Shown here piece by piece: positions 50,825-59,580 of a DNA stretch of 64,000 nt; positions within the stretch are counted from its first letter, which is position 1; the number at the start of each line of letters is the position of its first letter. The translations under genes and the position numbers were made by a program. The DNA comes from Halobacterium sp. CBA1132 (GTDB lineage: Archaea > Halobacteriota > Halobacteria > Halobacteriales > Halobacteriaceae). The notes under the pieces are model-generated. The model saw only the letters and a program-made list of their open reading frames with translations, was not told the origin of the DNA and did no database searches. The stretch covers positions 2,232,001-2,296,000 of the forward strand of contig NZ_BCMZ01000001.1 of the NCBI RefSeq assembly GCF_001485535.1. The letters run 5' to 3'.

Positions 50825-53800
50825 ATGGCCCAGGCCGCAAACCAGGAACTCGTCGACAGGTTCGAGGAGTTCTACCGCCGGTACTACAGCGACGACGTCG
50901 CGGAGCTCGCGCGCAAGTACCCCCGCGAGTCGAAGTCCCTCCACCTCGACTGGCGGGACCTCTACCAGATGGACCCCGACCTGGCCGACGACTACATCAA
51001 CCACCCCGACGACCTCCGGGAAGCCGCCGAGGAAGCGCTGCGCCTCTACGACCTCCCGGTCGACGTCAGCCTCGGGCAGGCCCACGTGCGCGTCCAGAAC
51101 CTCGACGAGCACACCGAAATCCGGGCGATTCGCGCCGAACACCTCAACACGCTCGTCAGCGTGCAGGGGATGGTGCGGAAGGCGACGGACGTCCGCCCGA
51201 AAATCGAGCGCGCGGTGTTCGTCTGCCAGCGCTGCGGCGCCGAAACCGAGGTGCCCCAGGGAGACGCCGGCTTCCAAGAGCCCTACCAGTGCGAGTCCTG
51301 CGAGCGACAGGGGCCGTTCAAACTCGACCCCGAGCGCTCGGAGTTCGTCGACTCCCAGAAGCTCCGGATTCAGGAGTCCCCGGAGGGGCTGGCGGGCGGC
51401 GAAACCCCCCAGAGCATCGACGTGCACGTCACCGACGACATCACCGGCGAAGTGACGCCCGGCGACCACGTCACCGTCGCGGGCGTGCTCCGCCTCGACC
51501 AGAGCGAGGGGAGCAACGAGTCCCCCGTCTTCGACCTCTACATGGAGGGGACGTCGGTCGTCATCGAGGACGAGGAGTTCGACGAGATGAACATCACCGA
51601 GGAGGACAAACAGCAGATCGTCGAAATCTCGAACCGCGAGAACATCTACGAGCAGATGGTCGACTCGATGGCCCCCTCCATCTACGGCCACCGGGAGGCC
51701 AAGCTCGCGATGATTCTCCAGCTGTTCTCCGGCGTCACCAAACACCTCCCCGACGAGTCCCGCATCCGCGGCGACCTCCACATGCTCCTCATCGGGGACC
51801 CCGGGACGGGGAAGTGCCTCGACGGGGACACGAACGTGACGCTCGCTGACGGTACCGAGCGCCCGATTCGGGACATCGTCGAGGAGAACCTCGAAAACCC
51901 GAAGCCGGTCGACGACGGCGTGTACGACGACGCCGACCTGCCGGTTCTCTCGATGGACGCCGACGGAACGCTCACCGAACGGCGAGCGACCCGAGTCTGG
52001 AAGCGAGAAGCACCAGACCAGATGTATCGGATTCGCACGTCGAGTGGGCGCGAACTCGAAGTGACGCCCTCGCACCCGCTGTTTGTCCGTCGGGGCCGCG
52101 GACCGAAAGCGGTACGAGCAGAAAATCTCGAGAAAGGTGAAGCGGTTGCAGCCGATTCGAAGAGATTCCAAACCGAACAAATCGTAACGGACGGCGGGCG
52201 TGTAGTCGAGCGACCTAATGACAAAATAGGAGCGAGTTTACCCACGGTCGACTGGGACCGAATCGAGTCCATCGAGGCCGTCGAGCCGGCCGAGGAGTGG
52301 GTCTACGACATCGAAGTCGAAGGGACGCACGCGTACGTCTCGAACGGCGTCGTCTCGCACAACTCCGCGCTCATCTCCTACGTCCAGAACATCGCGCCGC
52401 GCTCCGTCTACACCTCCGGTAAGGGCTCTAGCTCAGCCGGGCTGACGGCGGCGGCGGTCCGCGACGACTTCGGGGACGGCCAGCAGTGGACGCTGGAAGC
52501 CGGCGCGCTCGTGCTCGCCGACCAGGGCGTCGCGGCGGTGGACGAACTCGACAAGATGCGATGTGTGACGGGGGACACGCTGGTCCACTTTGACGACCGA
52601 GTGAGCAGAATTCGGGACTTCGCCGTCGACGCTGCCGAGTCCGGTGATCTGGAGGAGTTGCCGAACGGCCGGACGATTCGGGGCGTCGAGGCCGACGTCT
52701 GGACGATGACGGAATCCGGACGAATCGAAAAACGCCCCGTGACGGCCGTCCACGAGTACGACGCTCCGAGCGAGCTCGTCGAGGTGACACTGGAGTCCGG
52801 CGAGCGACTGACCGCGACGGCCGACCACCCGTTCTTCACCTTCGAGAACGGCGAGCGCGTCGAGCAGCCGGCCGAGGAGCTCTCCGACGACGACTGGGTG
52901 TACGTCCCGCGGTCGCTGTCCGGGGCGACGGCCGACGGCGGGTCGGTGACCGAAGCGTCAGTACCGCCCTCTGTCTCGTCCGGAGCGGACGGCATCGAGC
53001 CGGAATTCGCCGCGGTCCTGGGCTATCTCGCCGGCGACGGGAACCTCTACTACGACCGCAGCGAGGGGGTCTACGGAATCAGATTCACGAACGCCGAAGA
53101 ACAGTTGCTCGCGGACTTCGAGGATGCTGCCCGGAGCACGTTCGACACCGAGCCGACGCGCCCGCCGAGCGAGCAGCGCGCCGACGGCGTCGACACCGTC
53201 CGCGTCCACGGCCGAGAACACGCCGACCGGGTACTCGACGCGGGGATGAACCGCGAGACGTACGACGGAAAGACGCTACCGGACGACGTGACGGCGTCGT
53301 CGCGGACAGCGAAGGCGGCGTTCGTTCGCGCACTCGCCGACAGCGAGGGGGCGGTCGGCGACCGGCAGCTCCGCATCCACTCCGCGAGCTACGAACTACT
53401 GCTCGGCGTGAAACACCTCCTGTTGGAGTTCGGCGTCTCCAGCCAGCTCCACCACCGGGAACACGAGGACAAACGCGACATCTACCAGCTCGCGATCACG
53501 GACGCGGACTCGCTGGCCGCGTTCGACCAGTGCGTCGGATTCACGCTCGACCGGAAGCAGGACGCACTCGAGGACGCTGTCGAACGCGTGTCCGGCGAGC
53601 GGACGATTCGGGACGTGGTCCCGGGCATTGGCGGACGGCTCGAGGCGGCCCGAAAGTCGCTACGTCTGCACCAGTCCGAGTGTGGCATCGATGACGTGAC
53701 GTACTGCAACTTCGAGAACGGCGACGCGAACGTCTCGATCCGGCTGGCCCGAGACGTCCTCGACGCCTTCGAGTCACGGCGACGCGCGGCCGATCGAGAC

Positions 53801-55387
53801 GGCCAGCAGGTGACAGACGCCGACTGGCGGACACTCAAGCGCCTCCGGGACCGCTATCACGTCTCTCAGGACGAACTCGCGACCGGAACTGCGTTCAGCC
53901 AGCAGCAAATCTCCCGGCTGTGGGGCGAGGACGAGCGCTTGCTCACGACGGTCCGGTCGCGGCTCCGGGAGGTCGTCGAGGGTGCCGCGGAGACGGAGCT
54001 TACCGGTCTCCGCGAGATCGTTTACGGGGACGTGAAGTGGCGGCGAGTAGCTAGCGTCGAGTCCGTTTCGCCGGACGAACAGGATGACCGGATTCCGGTG
54101 TTGCGCGGTGAACTCGCCGACAGCCTCGGTGTCCCGGAGGACGAGGCTGTCGAGGTCGCAGACGAACTGCTCGCTCGAGAACCGAGCGTCGATTCGTGGA
54201 GCGCGCTCCGGACGGCGCTGTCGCGGCACGGAATCGCTCACGAAGCACTCGCGGCGGACCTCGGCGTGAACCAGAGCACGGTGACGCGGTGGCTGAACGA
54301 GGACGTCGAGACGGACCGGTTCGTCGAGGTCGCAGACGCCGCACTCGACCGCATCCACGAGGTCCGCAGCGAGGTGGACCGGCTGCGTTCCGAAATCGAG
54401 CGGCGCGAACAGCCGAAAGTGTACGATCTCACCGTCGCGGGGACGCACAACTTCGTCGCGAACGGGATGGTCGTCCACAACTCCGAGGACCGTTCGGCGA
54501 TGCACGAGGCGCTCGAACAGCAGAAGATCTCGATTTCGAAGGCGGGTATCAACGCCACGCTCAAAGCCCGCTGTTCGCTTTTGGGCGCGGCGAACCCGAA
54601 GTACGGCCGCTTCGACCAGTACGAGCCCATCGGCGAGCAGATCGACCTCGAACCCGCGCTCATCTCCCGGTTCGACCTCATCTTCACGGTGACCGACGAG
54701 CCCGACCCGGAGGAGGACGCGCAGCTCGCCCAGCACATCCTCCAGACGAACTACGCGGGCGAACTCAACACCCAGCAGGAGCAGCTCGCGAGCGCGAACC
54801 ACACCGAGGACGAGGTTAGCGCGGAGACCGACAACGTCGCGCCCGCCATCGACGCGTCGCTGCTGCGGAAGTACATCGCGTACTCGCGGCGGAACTGCTA
54901 TCCGACGATGACCGACGAGGCGCGGGACGCCATCGAGGAGTTCTACGTGGACTTGCGCGCGGAGGGGCAGGGCGAGGACTCGCCCGTCCCGGTGACCGCG
55001 CGCCAACTGGAAGCCCTGGTGCGACTCGGCGAGGCGTCCGCGCGCGTCCGGCTCTCGGACACCGTCGAGAAGGAGGACGCCGAGCGCGTCATCGAGATCG
55101 TGCGGTCGTGTCTCCAGGACATCGGCGTCGACCCGGAGACCGGCGAGTACGACGCCGACGTCGTCGAGACCGGGCGCTCGAAGACCCAGCGCGACCGCGT
55201 GAAGAACGTCAAAGCAATCATCAAGGAAATCGAGGACGAGTTCGACGAGGGCGCGCCCGTCGAGGAGGTGCTCGACCGCGCCGAGGAGGTCGGGATGGAC
55301 GCCTCGAAAGCCGAACACGAGATTGAGAAGCTCAAGGAGAAAGGCGAGCTCTACCAGCCGAACAAGGACCACCTGCGGGCGATATAG
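50825..55387 (+). CDS. mcm: Replicative helicase MCM with two inteins
   Basis: A 1520-codon gene encoding a 697-residue MCM plus two inteins (183 and 640 residues). The N-terminal domain carries a zinc site (FVCQRCGAETEV, CESCERQG). The AAA+ module has Walker A GDPGTGK-S split by intein 1, Walker B region VAAVDELDKMR split by intein 2 before S-E-D-R-S, then sensor/arginine finger ANPKYGRFD and LISRFDLIF, and a C-terminal winged helix. The hexamer unwinds DNA at forks. The ATG at 50825 (MAQAANQELVDRFEEFYRR) follows a TATA-like TTCTTAGG; the frame is open 45 bases upstream. Confidence 0.96.
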   Translation: MAQAANQELVDRFEEFYRRYYSDDVAELARKYPRESKSLHLDWRDLYQMDPDLADDYINHPDDLREAAEEALRLYDLPVDVSLGQAHVRVQNLDEHTEIRAIRAEHLNTLVSVQGMVRKATDVRPKIERAVFVCQRCGAETEVPQGDAGFQEPYQCESCERQGPFKLDPERSEFVDSQKLRIQESPEGLAGGETPQSIDVHVTDDITGEVTPGDHVTVAGVLRLDQSEGSNESPVFDLYMEGTSVVIEDEEFDEMNITEEDKQQIVEISNRENIYEQMVDSMAPSIYGHREAKLAMILQLFSGVTKHLPDESRIRGDLHMLLIGDPGTGKCLDGDTNVTLADGTERPIRDIVEENLENPKPVDDGVYDDADLPVLSMDADGTLTERRATRVWKREAPDQMYRIRTSSGRELEVTPSHPLFVRRGRGPKAVRAENLEKGEAVAADSKRFQTEQIVTDGGRVVERPNDKIGASLPTVDWDRIESIEAVEPAEEWVYDIEVEGTHAYVSNGVVSHNSALISYVQNIAPRSVYTSGKGSSSAGLTAAAVRDDFGDGQQWTLEAGALVLADQGVAAVDELDKMRCVTGDTLVHFDDRVSRIRDFAVDAAESGDLEELPNGRTIRGVEADVWTMTESGRIEKRPVTAVHEYDAPSELVEVTLESGERLTATADHPFFTFENGERVEQPAEELSDDDWVYVPRSLSGATADGGSVTEASVPPSVSSGADGIEPEFAAVLGYLAGDGNLYYDRSEGVYGIRFTNAEEQLLADFEDAARSTFDTEPTRPPSEQRADGVDTVRVHGREHADRVLDAGMNRETYDGKTLPDDVTASSRTAKAAFVRALADSEGAVGDRQLRIHSASYELLLGVKHLLLEFGVSSQLHHREHEDKRDIYQLAITDADSLAAFDQCVGFTLDRKQDALEDAVERVSGERTIRDVVPGIGGRLEAARKSLRLHQSECGIDDVTYCNFENGDANVSIRLARDVLDAFESRRRAADRDGQQVTDADWRTLKRLRDRYHVSQDELATGTAFSQQQISRLWGEDERLLTTVRSRLREVVEGAAETELTGLREIVYGDVKWRRVASVESVSPDEQDDRIPVLRGELADSLGVPEDEAVEVADELLAREPSVDSWSALRTALSRHGIAHEALAADLGVNQSTVTRWLNEDVETDRFVEVADAALDRIHEVRSEVDRLRSEIERREQPKVYDLTVAGTHNFVANGMVVHNSEDRSAMHEALEQQKISISKAGINATLKARCSLLGAANPKYGRFDQYEPIGEQIDLEPALISRFDLIFTVTDEPDPEEDAQLAQHILQTNYAGELNTQQEQLASANHTEDEVSAETDNVAPAIDASLLRKYIAYSRRNCYPTMTDEARDAIEEFYVDLRAEGQGEDSPVPVTARQLEALVRLGEASARVRLSDTVEKEDAERVIEIVRSCLQDIGVDPETGEYDADVVETGRSKTQRDRVKNVKAIIKEIEDEFDEGAPVEEVLDRAEEVGMDASKAEHEIEKLKEKGELYQPNKDHLRAI
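51815..52363 (+). other. Intein 1 in MCM (mini-intein in the Walker A loop)
   Basis: 183 residues (331-513 of the precursor). It begins with Cys (CLDGDTNVTLADGTER; block A), has the block B region ELEVTPSHPLF, and ends with block F/G WVYDIEVEGTHAYVSNGVVS then His-Asn before extein Ser514. It sits exactly within GDPGTGK|S. No LAGLIDADG endonuclease is present and it is too short for one, so this is a splicing-only mini-intein. The last third is AT-richer. Confidence 0.93.
52562..54481 (+). other. Intein 2 in MCM (LAGLIDADG homing endonuclease plus HTH)
   Basis: 640 residues (580-1219). It starts Cys (CVTGDTLVHFDDR), block B TATADHPFFTFEN, with two LAGLIDADG-type motifs (AAVLGYLAGDGNLYY and AFVRALADSEGAV), and ends VYDLTVAGTHNFVANGMVVH then Asn before extein Ser in SEDRSAM. 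Between the endonuclease and the splicing C-block lie roughly 330 residues with two helix-turn-helix-like segments (RDRYHVSQDELATGTAFSQQ and HEALAADLGVNQSTVTRWLN). The insertion is after DELDKMR, next to Walker B. Confidence 0.93.
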
Positions 55388-55663
55388 ATGGATCGAATCA
55401 GCGCGCTGCGGAACGTCGAGGACGCGCTCGCGGACTTCGAGGCTGGCGACGCCTCGCTGGGCGACGTGGAGGACCGCGTGCTCGGTGTGCTACGGACGTA
55501 CGCGACGGAGTTCGACGACGGCGACCTGTCGGCGTACCGGGCGACCGGCGACCCACGCGTGGAGGGCGTCGTCGTCGTTGCCGAGTCGAAGGCCGCTGCC
55601 CGCGAGCGTGTCGCCGCGCGGGTCGACGAATCCCCCGAGTTTCGCGTCGAACCGGCAAATTGA
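55388..55663 (+). CDS. Small conserved haloarchaeal protein downstream of mcm
   Basis: 91 residues, acidic and mostly helical (ALRNVEDALADFEAGDASLG), with a strand DPRVEGVVVVAESKAAARER. The ATG directly follows the mcm stop, so they are co-transcribed. The function is unknown; I recognise it only as part of the haloarchaeal post-mcm gene train. Confidence 0.7.
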   Translation: MDRISALRNVEDALADFEAGDASLGDVEDRVLGVLRTYATEFDDGDLSAYRATGDPRVEGVVVVAESKAAARERVAARVDESPEFRVEPAN

Positions 55664-55711
55664 TTCCACGCGTTCGAAACTAATTTTTAGCACCAAGTAG
55701 AGTGTCAGGTC

Positions 55712-56050
55712 GTGCTGTTGGTCGCGACACACTCGCAGGCCGCCCGGCAGAGCCTGCGCAACGTCTGCTCGACGCACGAGGACTCCGTCGTCCGGCGGTT
55801 CGGGCGCGCGGCGCTGCTCGCGGAGACCGAACTCGCGGCGTTCCACGCGCTGCGCCTCCGAGAGAAACACGCCGGCGACGTGCAGGTCGAGCGGACCGCG
55901 CCGCTGAACGAGTTCAGCGACGTCCCCGAGCGCGTGCGGGAGGCGGCCACCGCCTACGAGGACCGGGAGGCCGCGAGCACGCCGTACGCGAAGTTCGCGT
56001 CGGGAAGCGAGCATCCCGACCCCGAGTCGATGGCCGACGAGGAGCTATGA
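55712..56050 (+). CDS. Conserved haloarchaeal protein of the post-mcm cluster
   Basis: 112 residues from GTG 55712 (LLVATHSQAARQSLRNVCST). Soluble, with helical blocks RRFGRAALLAETELAAFHAL and ERVREAATAYEDREAAST. The TGA overlaps the next gene's ATG. The TAATTTTTAG box just ahead (about 55681-55690) may give it its own promoter. No function can be assigned. Confidence 0.7.
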   Translation: MLLVATHSQAARQSLRNVCSTHEDSVVRRFGRAALLAETELAAFHALRLREKHAGDVQVERTAPLNEFSDVPERVREAATAYEDREAASTPYAKFASGSEHPDPESMADEEL

Positions 56051-56871
56051 GAGTCGACCTCGCTGGTGGCGAGCGCTGCGGCCGAGCGCTCGACTTGCGG
56101 GACGTCAACGTCACTGCGGCGTCCGTGGCGGCAGCGGTTCGAGACGCCGACGACGACCGGGTGGCGTGCGCCAGCCCGCGACCCGTCCACGAGCGCGTCG
56201 GCTTCCTCCATCGCGGAATGTCGGTCGCGCCCGTCGCGGCGCTCGCGGCCGCGGCGCGCACTCGCGGCGCGACGACCGAGTACGACGCCGAACTCCGAGC
56301 CGCCGAGGACGACCTCGCGGCCATCGACGCCCCAAATGTGGACCTCTCGGCTGTCCGCGAGCGCGTTGCTGAGACCGCAAGCGACGTCGACCGCCTCCGG
56401 GAGCGCGTGGCGCGGGCGAGCGGCCGCGTCGAAGCCCAGCGAGAGAGCGACGCGGACGCCGGCGACGCGGAAGCCGCGTTACGGGAGGCGACCCGCGAAC
56501 TCGCCGCGCTGGAGACCGACCACCACGCCGCCAAAGAGGAACTGGCGGCGGCCAGGGAGCGAGCGCGCGAAGCGCGGGACGCCCGCGAGCGACGGCTGTC
56601 ACTGGCGGACCGCCGGGACAACCTCCGGCGGGCGGCGCGGCGAGAACTCGCGGACGTGTACGGCGACCGCTTTCGGGCCGCTCTCGACGCGCTGCCCGTG
56701 TCGAGCGAGCCGGCCCCGCCCCGGGAGTTCTCGGGTCCGGACTGGGTGGCCGGGGCTGCGGCCGCGCGGCTCGCCCGCCCGGGCGCACCGCTCGTGGTCG
56801 CCTGCGAGTTCGAGAACGCGTCGCGAGCGGCCGCGGCGCTCGACGCGCCGGTCGCGCTGGTGGAAGTTTAA
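56047..56871 (+). CDS. Coiled-coil haloarchaeal protein
   Basis: 274 residues. The first 80 form an alpha/beta domain (RVDLAGGERCGRALDLRDVN). Residues 90-210 are a long coiled coil (VRERVAETASDVDRLRERVA, then ATRELAALETDHHAAKEELA). The end returns to a small globular domain (PLVVACEFENASRAAAALDA). The plan recalls SMC-like or structural linker proteins, but with no ATPase motif. It is translationally coupled to the preceding gene. Confidence 0.7.
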   Translation: MRVDLAGGERCGRALDLRDVNVTAASVAAAVRDADDDRVACASPRPVHERVGFLHRGMSVAPVAALAAAARTRGATTEYDAELRAAEDDLAAIDAPNVDLSAVRERVAETASDVDRLRERVARASGRVEAQRESDADAGDAEAALREATRELAALETDHHAAKEELAAARERAREARDARERRLSLADRRDNLRRAARRELADVYGDRFRAALDALPVSSEPAPPREFSGPDWVAGAAAARLARPGAPLVVACEFENASRAAAALDAPVALVEV

Positions 56872-56897
56872 GCCCGAGAGCGCGGCCACTCCCGAGC

Positions 56898-57395
56898 ATG
56901 GAGTTGGAGACGGCGACTCACCGGCAGCGCGGCGTGACGCTGGTCGCGGTCCGCGTACTCAACGACGGTGAGCACGCCCAGCGCGTTCGAGTCGCGAATC
57001 GCTGTGACGGCCCCGTGTTGCCGCCCCGCGAACAGGGAGTCCCGGCACTGGGGTGGGACGACGGCGGCTGGGAGGGCGTCGTCGCGGCGGGCGCAGCGGA
57101 ACCGCTGGGCTACGCGACGCCCGCGCTCCCCTCGGACCCGCCGGTCGAGGTCACGTGGAGCGAACGGGCGGGAGAGAGTGAGCCGACCGCGGCGGAGACG
57201 CTGGCGGACCTCGGCGACCCGCGACCGCCTGCCGACGCCGTCAGCCCGCCGACCACGGTGCTCCCGGAGGCGGTCCGCGAGTGGCTGGCGGCCGTCGACG
57301 AGCGCGCGACGACCGGGGAGACGACGGATGCCGACCGCGACGGTGTGGCGGCGCTGGCGGCGCGCGCGAGTCGCCTCCGGGAGGACGTGGAGTGA
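56898..57395 (+). CDS. Haloarchaeal protein with N-terminal beta domain
   Basis: 165 residues. The first 90 residues are strand-rich (TLVAVRVLNDGEHAQRVRVA, then PREQGVPALGWDDGGWEG), resembling an Ig-like or C2-like fold; the rest is helical. The TGA overlaps the GTG of the MinD-like gene. Conserved neighbour of mcm in haloarchaea, no known role. Confidence 0.68.
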   Translation: MELETATHRQRGVTLVAVRVLNDGEHAQRVRVANRCDGPVLPPREQGVPALGWDDGGWEGVVAAGAAEPLGYATPALPSDPPVEVTWSERAGESEPTAAETLADLGDPRPPADAVSPPTTVLPEAVREWLAAVDERATTGETTDADRDGVAALAARASRLREDVE

Positions 57396-58045
57396 TTCTG
57401 GCTGTCTGCGGCGGGAAGGGAGGCGTCGGGAAGACCACGACGGCGCTCAACCTCGCGGCCGAACTGGGGGCGGTGCTCGTGGACGCGGACCTCGGGATGG
57501 CGGACGTGCCGGCGGGCCGTGGGCCGGACCTCCACGACGTGCTCGCGGGCCGTGCCGACGCGGTGGAGGCGGTCCGCGAGTCCGGCGCAGTCGACGTGCT
57601 CCCCTGTGGGCGGACGCTTGCTGGCGCTCGCGAGGGCGACCCGCGACGGCTGGTGGACGCGCTTCATGCTGTCGCGGATGCCTACGGCGACGTGGTCGTG
57701 GACTGTCCCGCGGGCCTGCGTGCGGATGTCGGCCTGCCGCTGCTGGTCGCGGACGCCTGCGTGCTCGTGACGACGCCGGACCGCGCGGCGCTGGCGGACG
57801 CGCTCCGCGCGCGGTCACTGGCCGTCGAACTGAACGCGGGACTCGCGGCCGTCGCGTACAACCGAGCGGACAGCGCCGGCGAGGAGGTGGCGAACGCGCT
57901 GGGCGCGCCCGTGGTCGCGGTGCCCGACGAGGAGTCGGTGGCGGCGGCGATGGACGCGGGACTCCCGGTCGCGGCAGCCGACGGCGAGGCAGCGGCTGTG
58001 ACGCGGTTCGCGGCGCTGGCAGAACGAGTGCGGGCGACGCAGTAG
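57392..58045 (+). CDS. MinD/ParA-family ATPase
   Basis: 217 residues from GTG 57392. The deviant Walker A with the signature Lys is CGGKGGVGKTTTALNLA, followed by LVDADLGMADV (A') and VVVDCPAGL (Walker B), then VLVTTPDRAALADA. It lacks an obvious C-terminal amphipathic membrane-targeting helix. ParA/MinD proteins place cargo or DNA by ATP-driven patterning; the specific cargo is not known. It closes the co-directional run that starts with mcm, convergent with tfb. Confidence 0.85.
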   Translation: MILAVCGGKGGVGKTTTALNLAAELGAVLVDADLGMADVPAGRGPDLHDVLAGRADAVEAVRESGAVDVLPCGRTLAGAREGDPRRLVDALHAVADAYGDVVVDCPAGLRADVGLPLLVADACVLVTTPDRAALADALRARSLAVELNAGLAAVAYNRADSAGEEVANALGAPVVAVPDEESVAAAMDAGLPVAAADGEAAAVTRFAALAERVRATQ

Positions 58046-58047
58046 CG

Positions 58048-58905
58048 CTACTCGGTGAGGTCGTCGTACGTCGACCGCAGCGTCACCGGCGTCACGTCCG
58101 CGACGTCGGCGGCGTCGGCCTGCGTGAGCGGAACGTCGCGGTCGCAGGCGGCCGTGTAGAGGCACGCCGCGGCGACGCCGCTGGGGTTGCGCCCGGAGAC
58201 GAGGTTCCTGTCTTCGGCTTCCGCGACGTACTCGCGGGCGGCGCGCTCGACGTCTTGGGAAAGGTCGAGTTCGGTCGCGTACCGCGGCAGGTAGTCACGT
58301 GGGTCGATTGGTCCAGTCGGAAGGCCGAGTTCGCGGTTCATCGCGTCGTAGGCGGCCGAGAGTTCGCCCTCGTCGGCGCGGGCGACGGCTTCGACTTCGC
58401 CGAGCGTGCGCGAGAGCGCGTTCGTCCGGCAGACCGCGTAGACGGCCGCGGCAGCGAACCCCTCGATGGAGCGCCCGCGGAGCAGGCCGTCGTTCTGCGC
58501 GGAGTCGAACAGCGCACACGCTTGGTCGCGGACGCTGCGCGGCAGGTCGAGTTTGCCGACGAGGCGCCGAATCTCGGTGAACCCGTACACTTGGTTGCGG
58601 TCGGCTTTCGACGGGATGGAGGCACGCTTGTGCTGGCGGCGCATCCGCTTGAGGCGGCGGCGTTTGCGCCCCTTCACGCGGGTCGAGCGGCCGATTTCCG
58701 TGGAGAGGCCGCGGTCGTGTCTGGCGCGCGTGAGCGGCGCGCCGGTGCGCTCTGGGTTGGTGTCGTCGTCAGCGAAACTGCGCCACTCGGGGCCGCGGTC
58801 GATGCGGTCCTCGGAGACGACGAGTCCGCAGTCGGTGCAGACGCGTTCGGTCGCTCGCTGGCGGACGGAACCCTGACACTCGGGACAGGTCAGTGATTGG
58901 CTCAT
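58048..58905 (-). CDS. tfb: Transcription initiation factor TFB
   Basis: 285 residues. The N-terminal zinc ribbon is LTCPECQGSVRQ, then RVCTDCGLVVSED. The B-finger region is GPEWRSFADDDTNPERTG. Two cyclin repeats follow (GFTEIRRLVGKLDLPRSVRD to about 180, then YATELDLSQDVERAAREYVA onward), the second ending with an HTH that reads the BRE. Haloarchaea carry several TFBs; this is one. The upstream GCTTAAATAC (about 58929-58938) is a strong TATA box. It is shorter than typical TFB (about 320). Confidence 0.92.
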   Translation of the reverse strand: MSQSLTCPECQGSVRQRATERVCTDCGLVVSEDRIDRGPEWRSFADDDTNPERTGAPLTRARHDRGLSTEIGRSTRVKGRKRRRLKRMRRQHKRASIPSKADRNQVYGFTEIRRLVGKLDLPRSVRDQACALFDSAQNDGLLRGRSIEGFAAAAVYAVCRTNALSRTLGEVEAVARADEGELSAAYDAMNRELGLPTGPIDPRDYLPRYATELDLSQDVERAAREYVAEAEDRNLVSGRNPSGVAAACLYTAACDRDVPLTQADAADVADVTPVTLRSTYDDLTE

Positions 58906-59076
58906 CACCTGAACGTAGGTCCGGAAGCAGTATTTAAGCGTGGGCTGGAACCGCCGTGAACGCCGCTCCTGGGCGCTGGGAACGTACTGATAACCGGTAC
59001 GTTCGTCGGGCGTAGCGTGGATGTCCAACCGCGGACCACTCGTAATTTTAAGTGTTAGCGGGGAGAACGAATCAGT

Positions 59077-59580
59077 ATGGGACTGGCGGACATCGCAGAG
59101 GGAGTGACGGTGACCACGCGCCAGCGCGAGCGCGGGGTTGCGAGCGTCGACCGGACGACGGAGTCGCTGGCGTCGCGACTCACCGCGTTCGACGACGACC
59201 TCCCGGTGGCTGCCGAGGCGGCCGCGGCGATGGCGGAGGCGTACGCGGGCGGTGCGAGCGTCGGTGACGCCGCCGACGAAGCCGGGGTCGCGCCGACGAC
59301 GGCGGCGAAGGCGCTGCACCGCCTCGGGTTCGAGGGGTTGTCCCCGTTCTCCCCGTTGCAGCGCGAGATGCTCGACGACTGGCTGGCCGCGGAGTGCTCG
59401 CGCGCCGACGCCCTCGAACTCACCGCCGCGAGCGAGCGGGAGTTCGCGCTCGCGGCGTACGTCGCGACCCACGAACCAATCGAGGGCGCCGCGGAAGCCG
59501 TCGAGAGCGCGCTGTCGAACGCGGAGGACGCGATGGTCGAGAAGCGTGACGCGCTGGCGGCGACGCTGCCGGACGCGTAG
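59077..59580 (+). CDS. Helical haloarchaeal protein of unknown function
   Basis: 167 residues, helical and acidic. The segment GGASVGDAADEAGVAPTTAA looks like an HTH, followed by KALHRLGFEGLSPFSPLQRE, suggesting a DNA-binding module; the tail is a helix bundle. ATTTTAAGTG about 28 bases upstream is a good TATA box. It lies between tfb and the second MinD-like gene, convergent with the latter (stops touching). Confidence 0.7.
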   Translation: MGLADIAEGVTVTTRQRERGVASVDRTTESLASRLTAFDDDLPVAAEAAAAMAEAYAGGASVGDAADEAGVAPTTAAKALHRLGFEGLSPFSPLQREMLDDWLAAECSRADALELTAASEREFALAAYVATHEPIEGAAEAVESALSNAEDAMVEKRDALAATLPDA

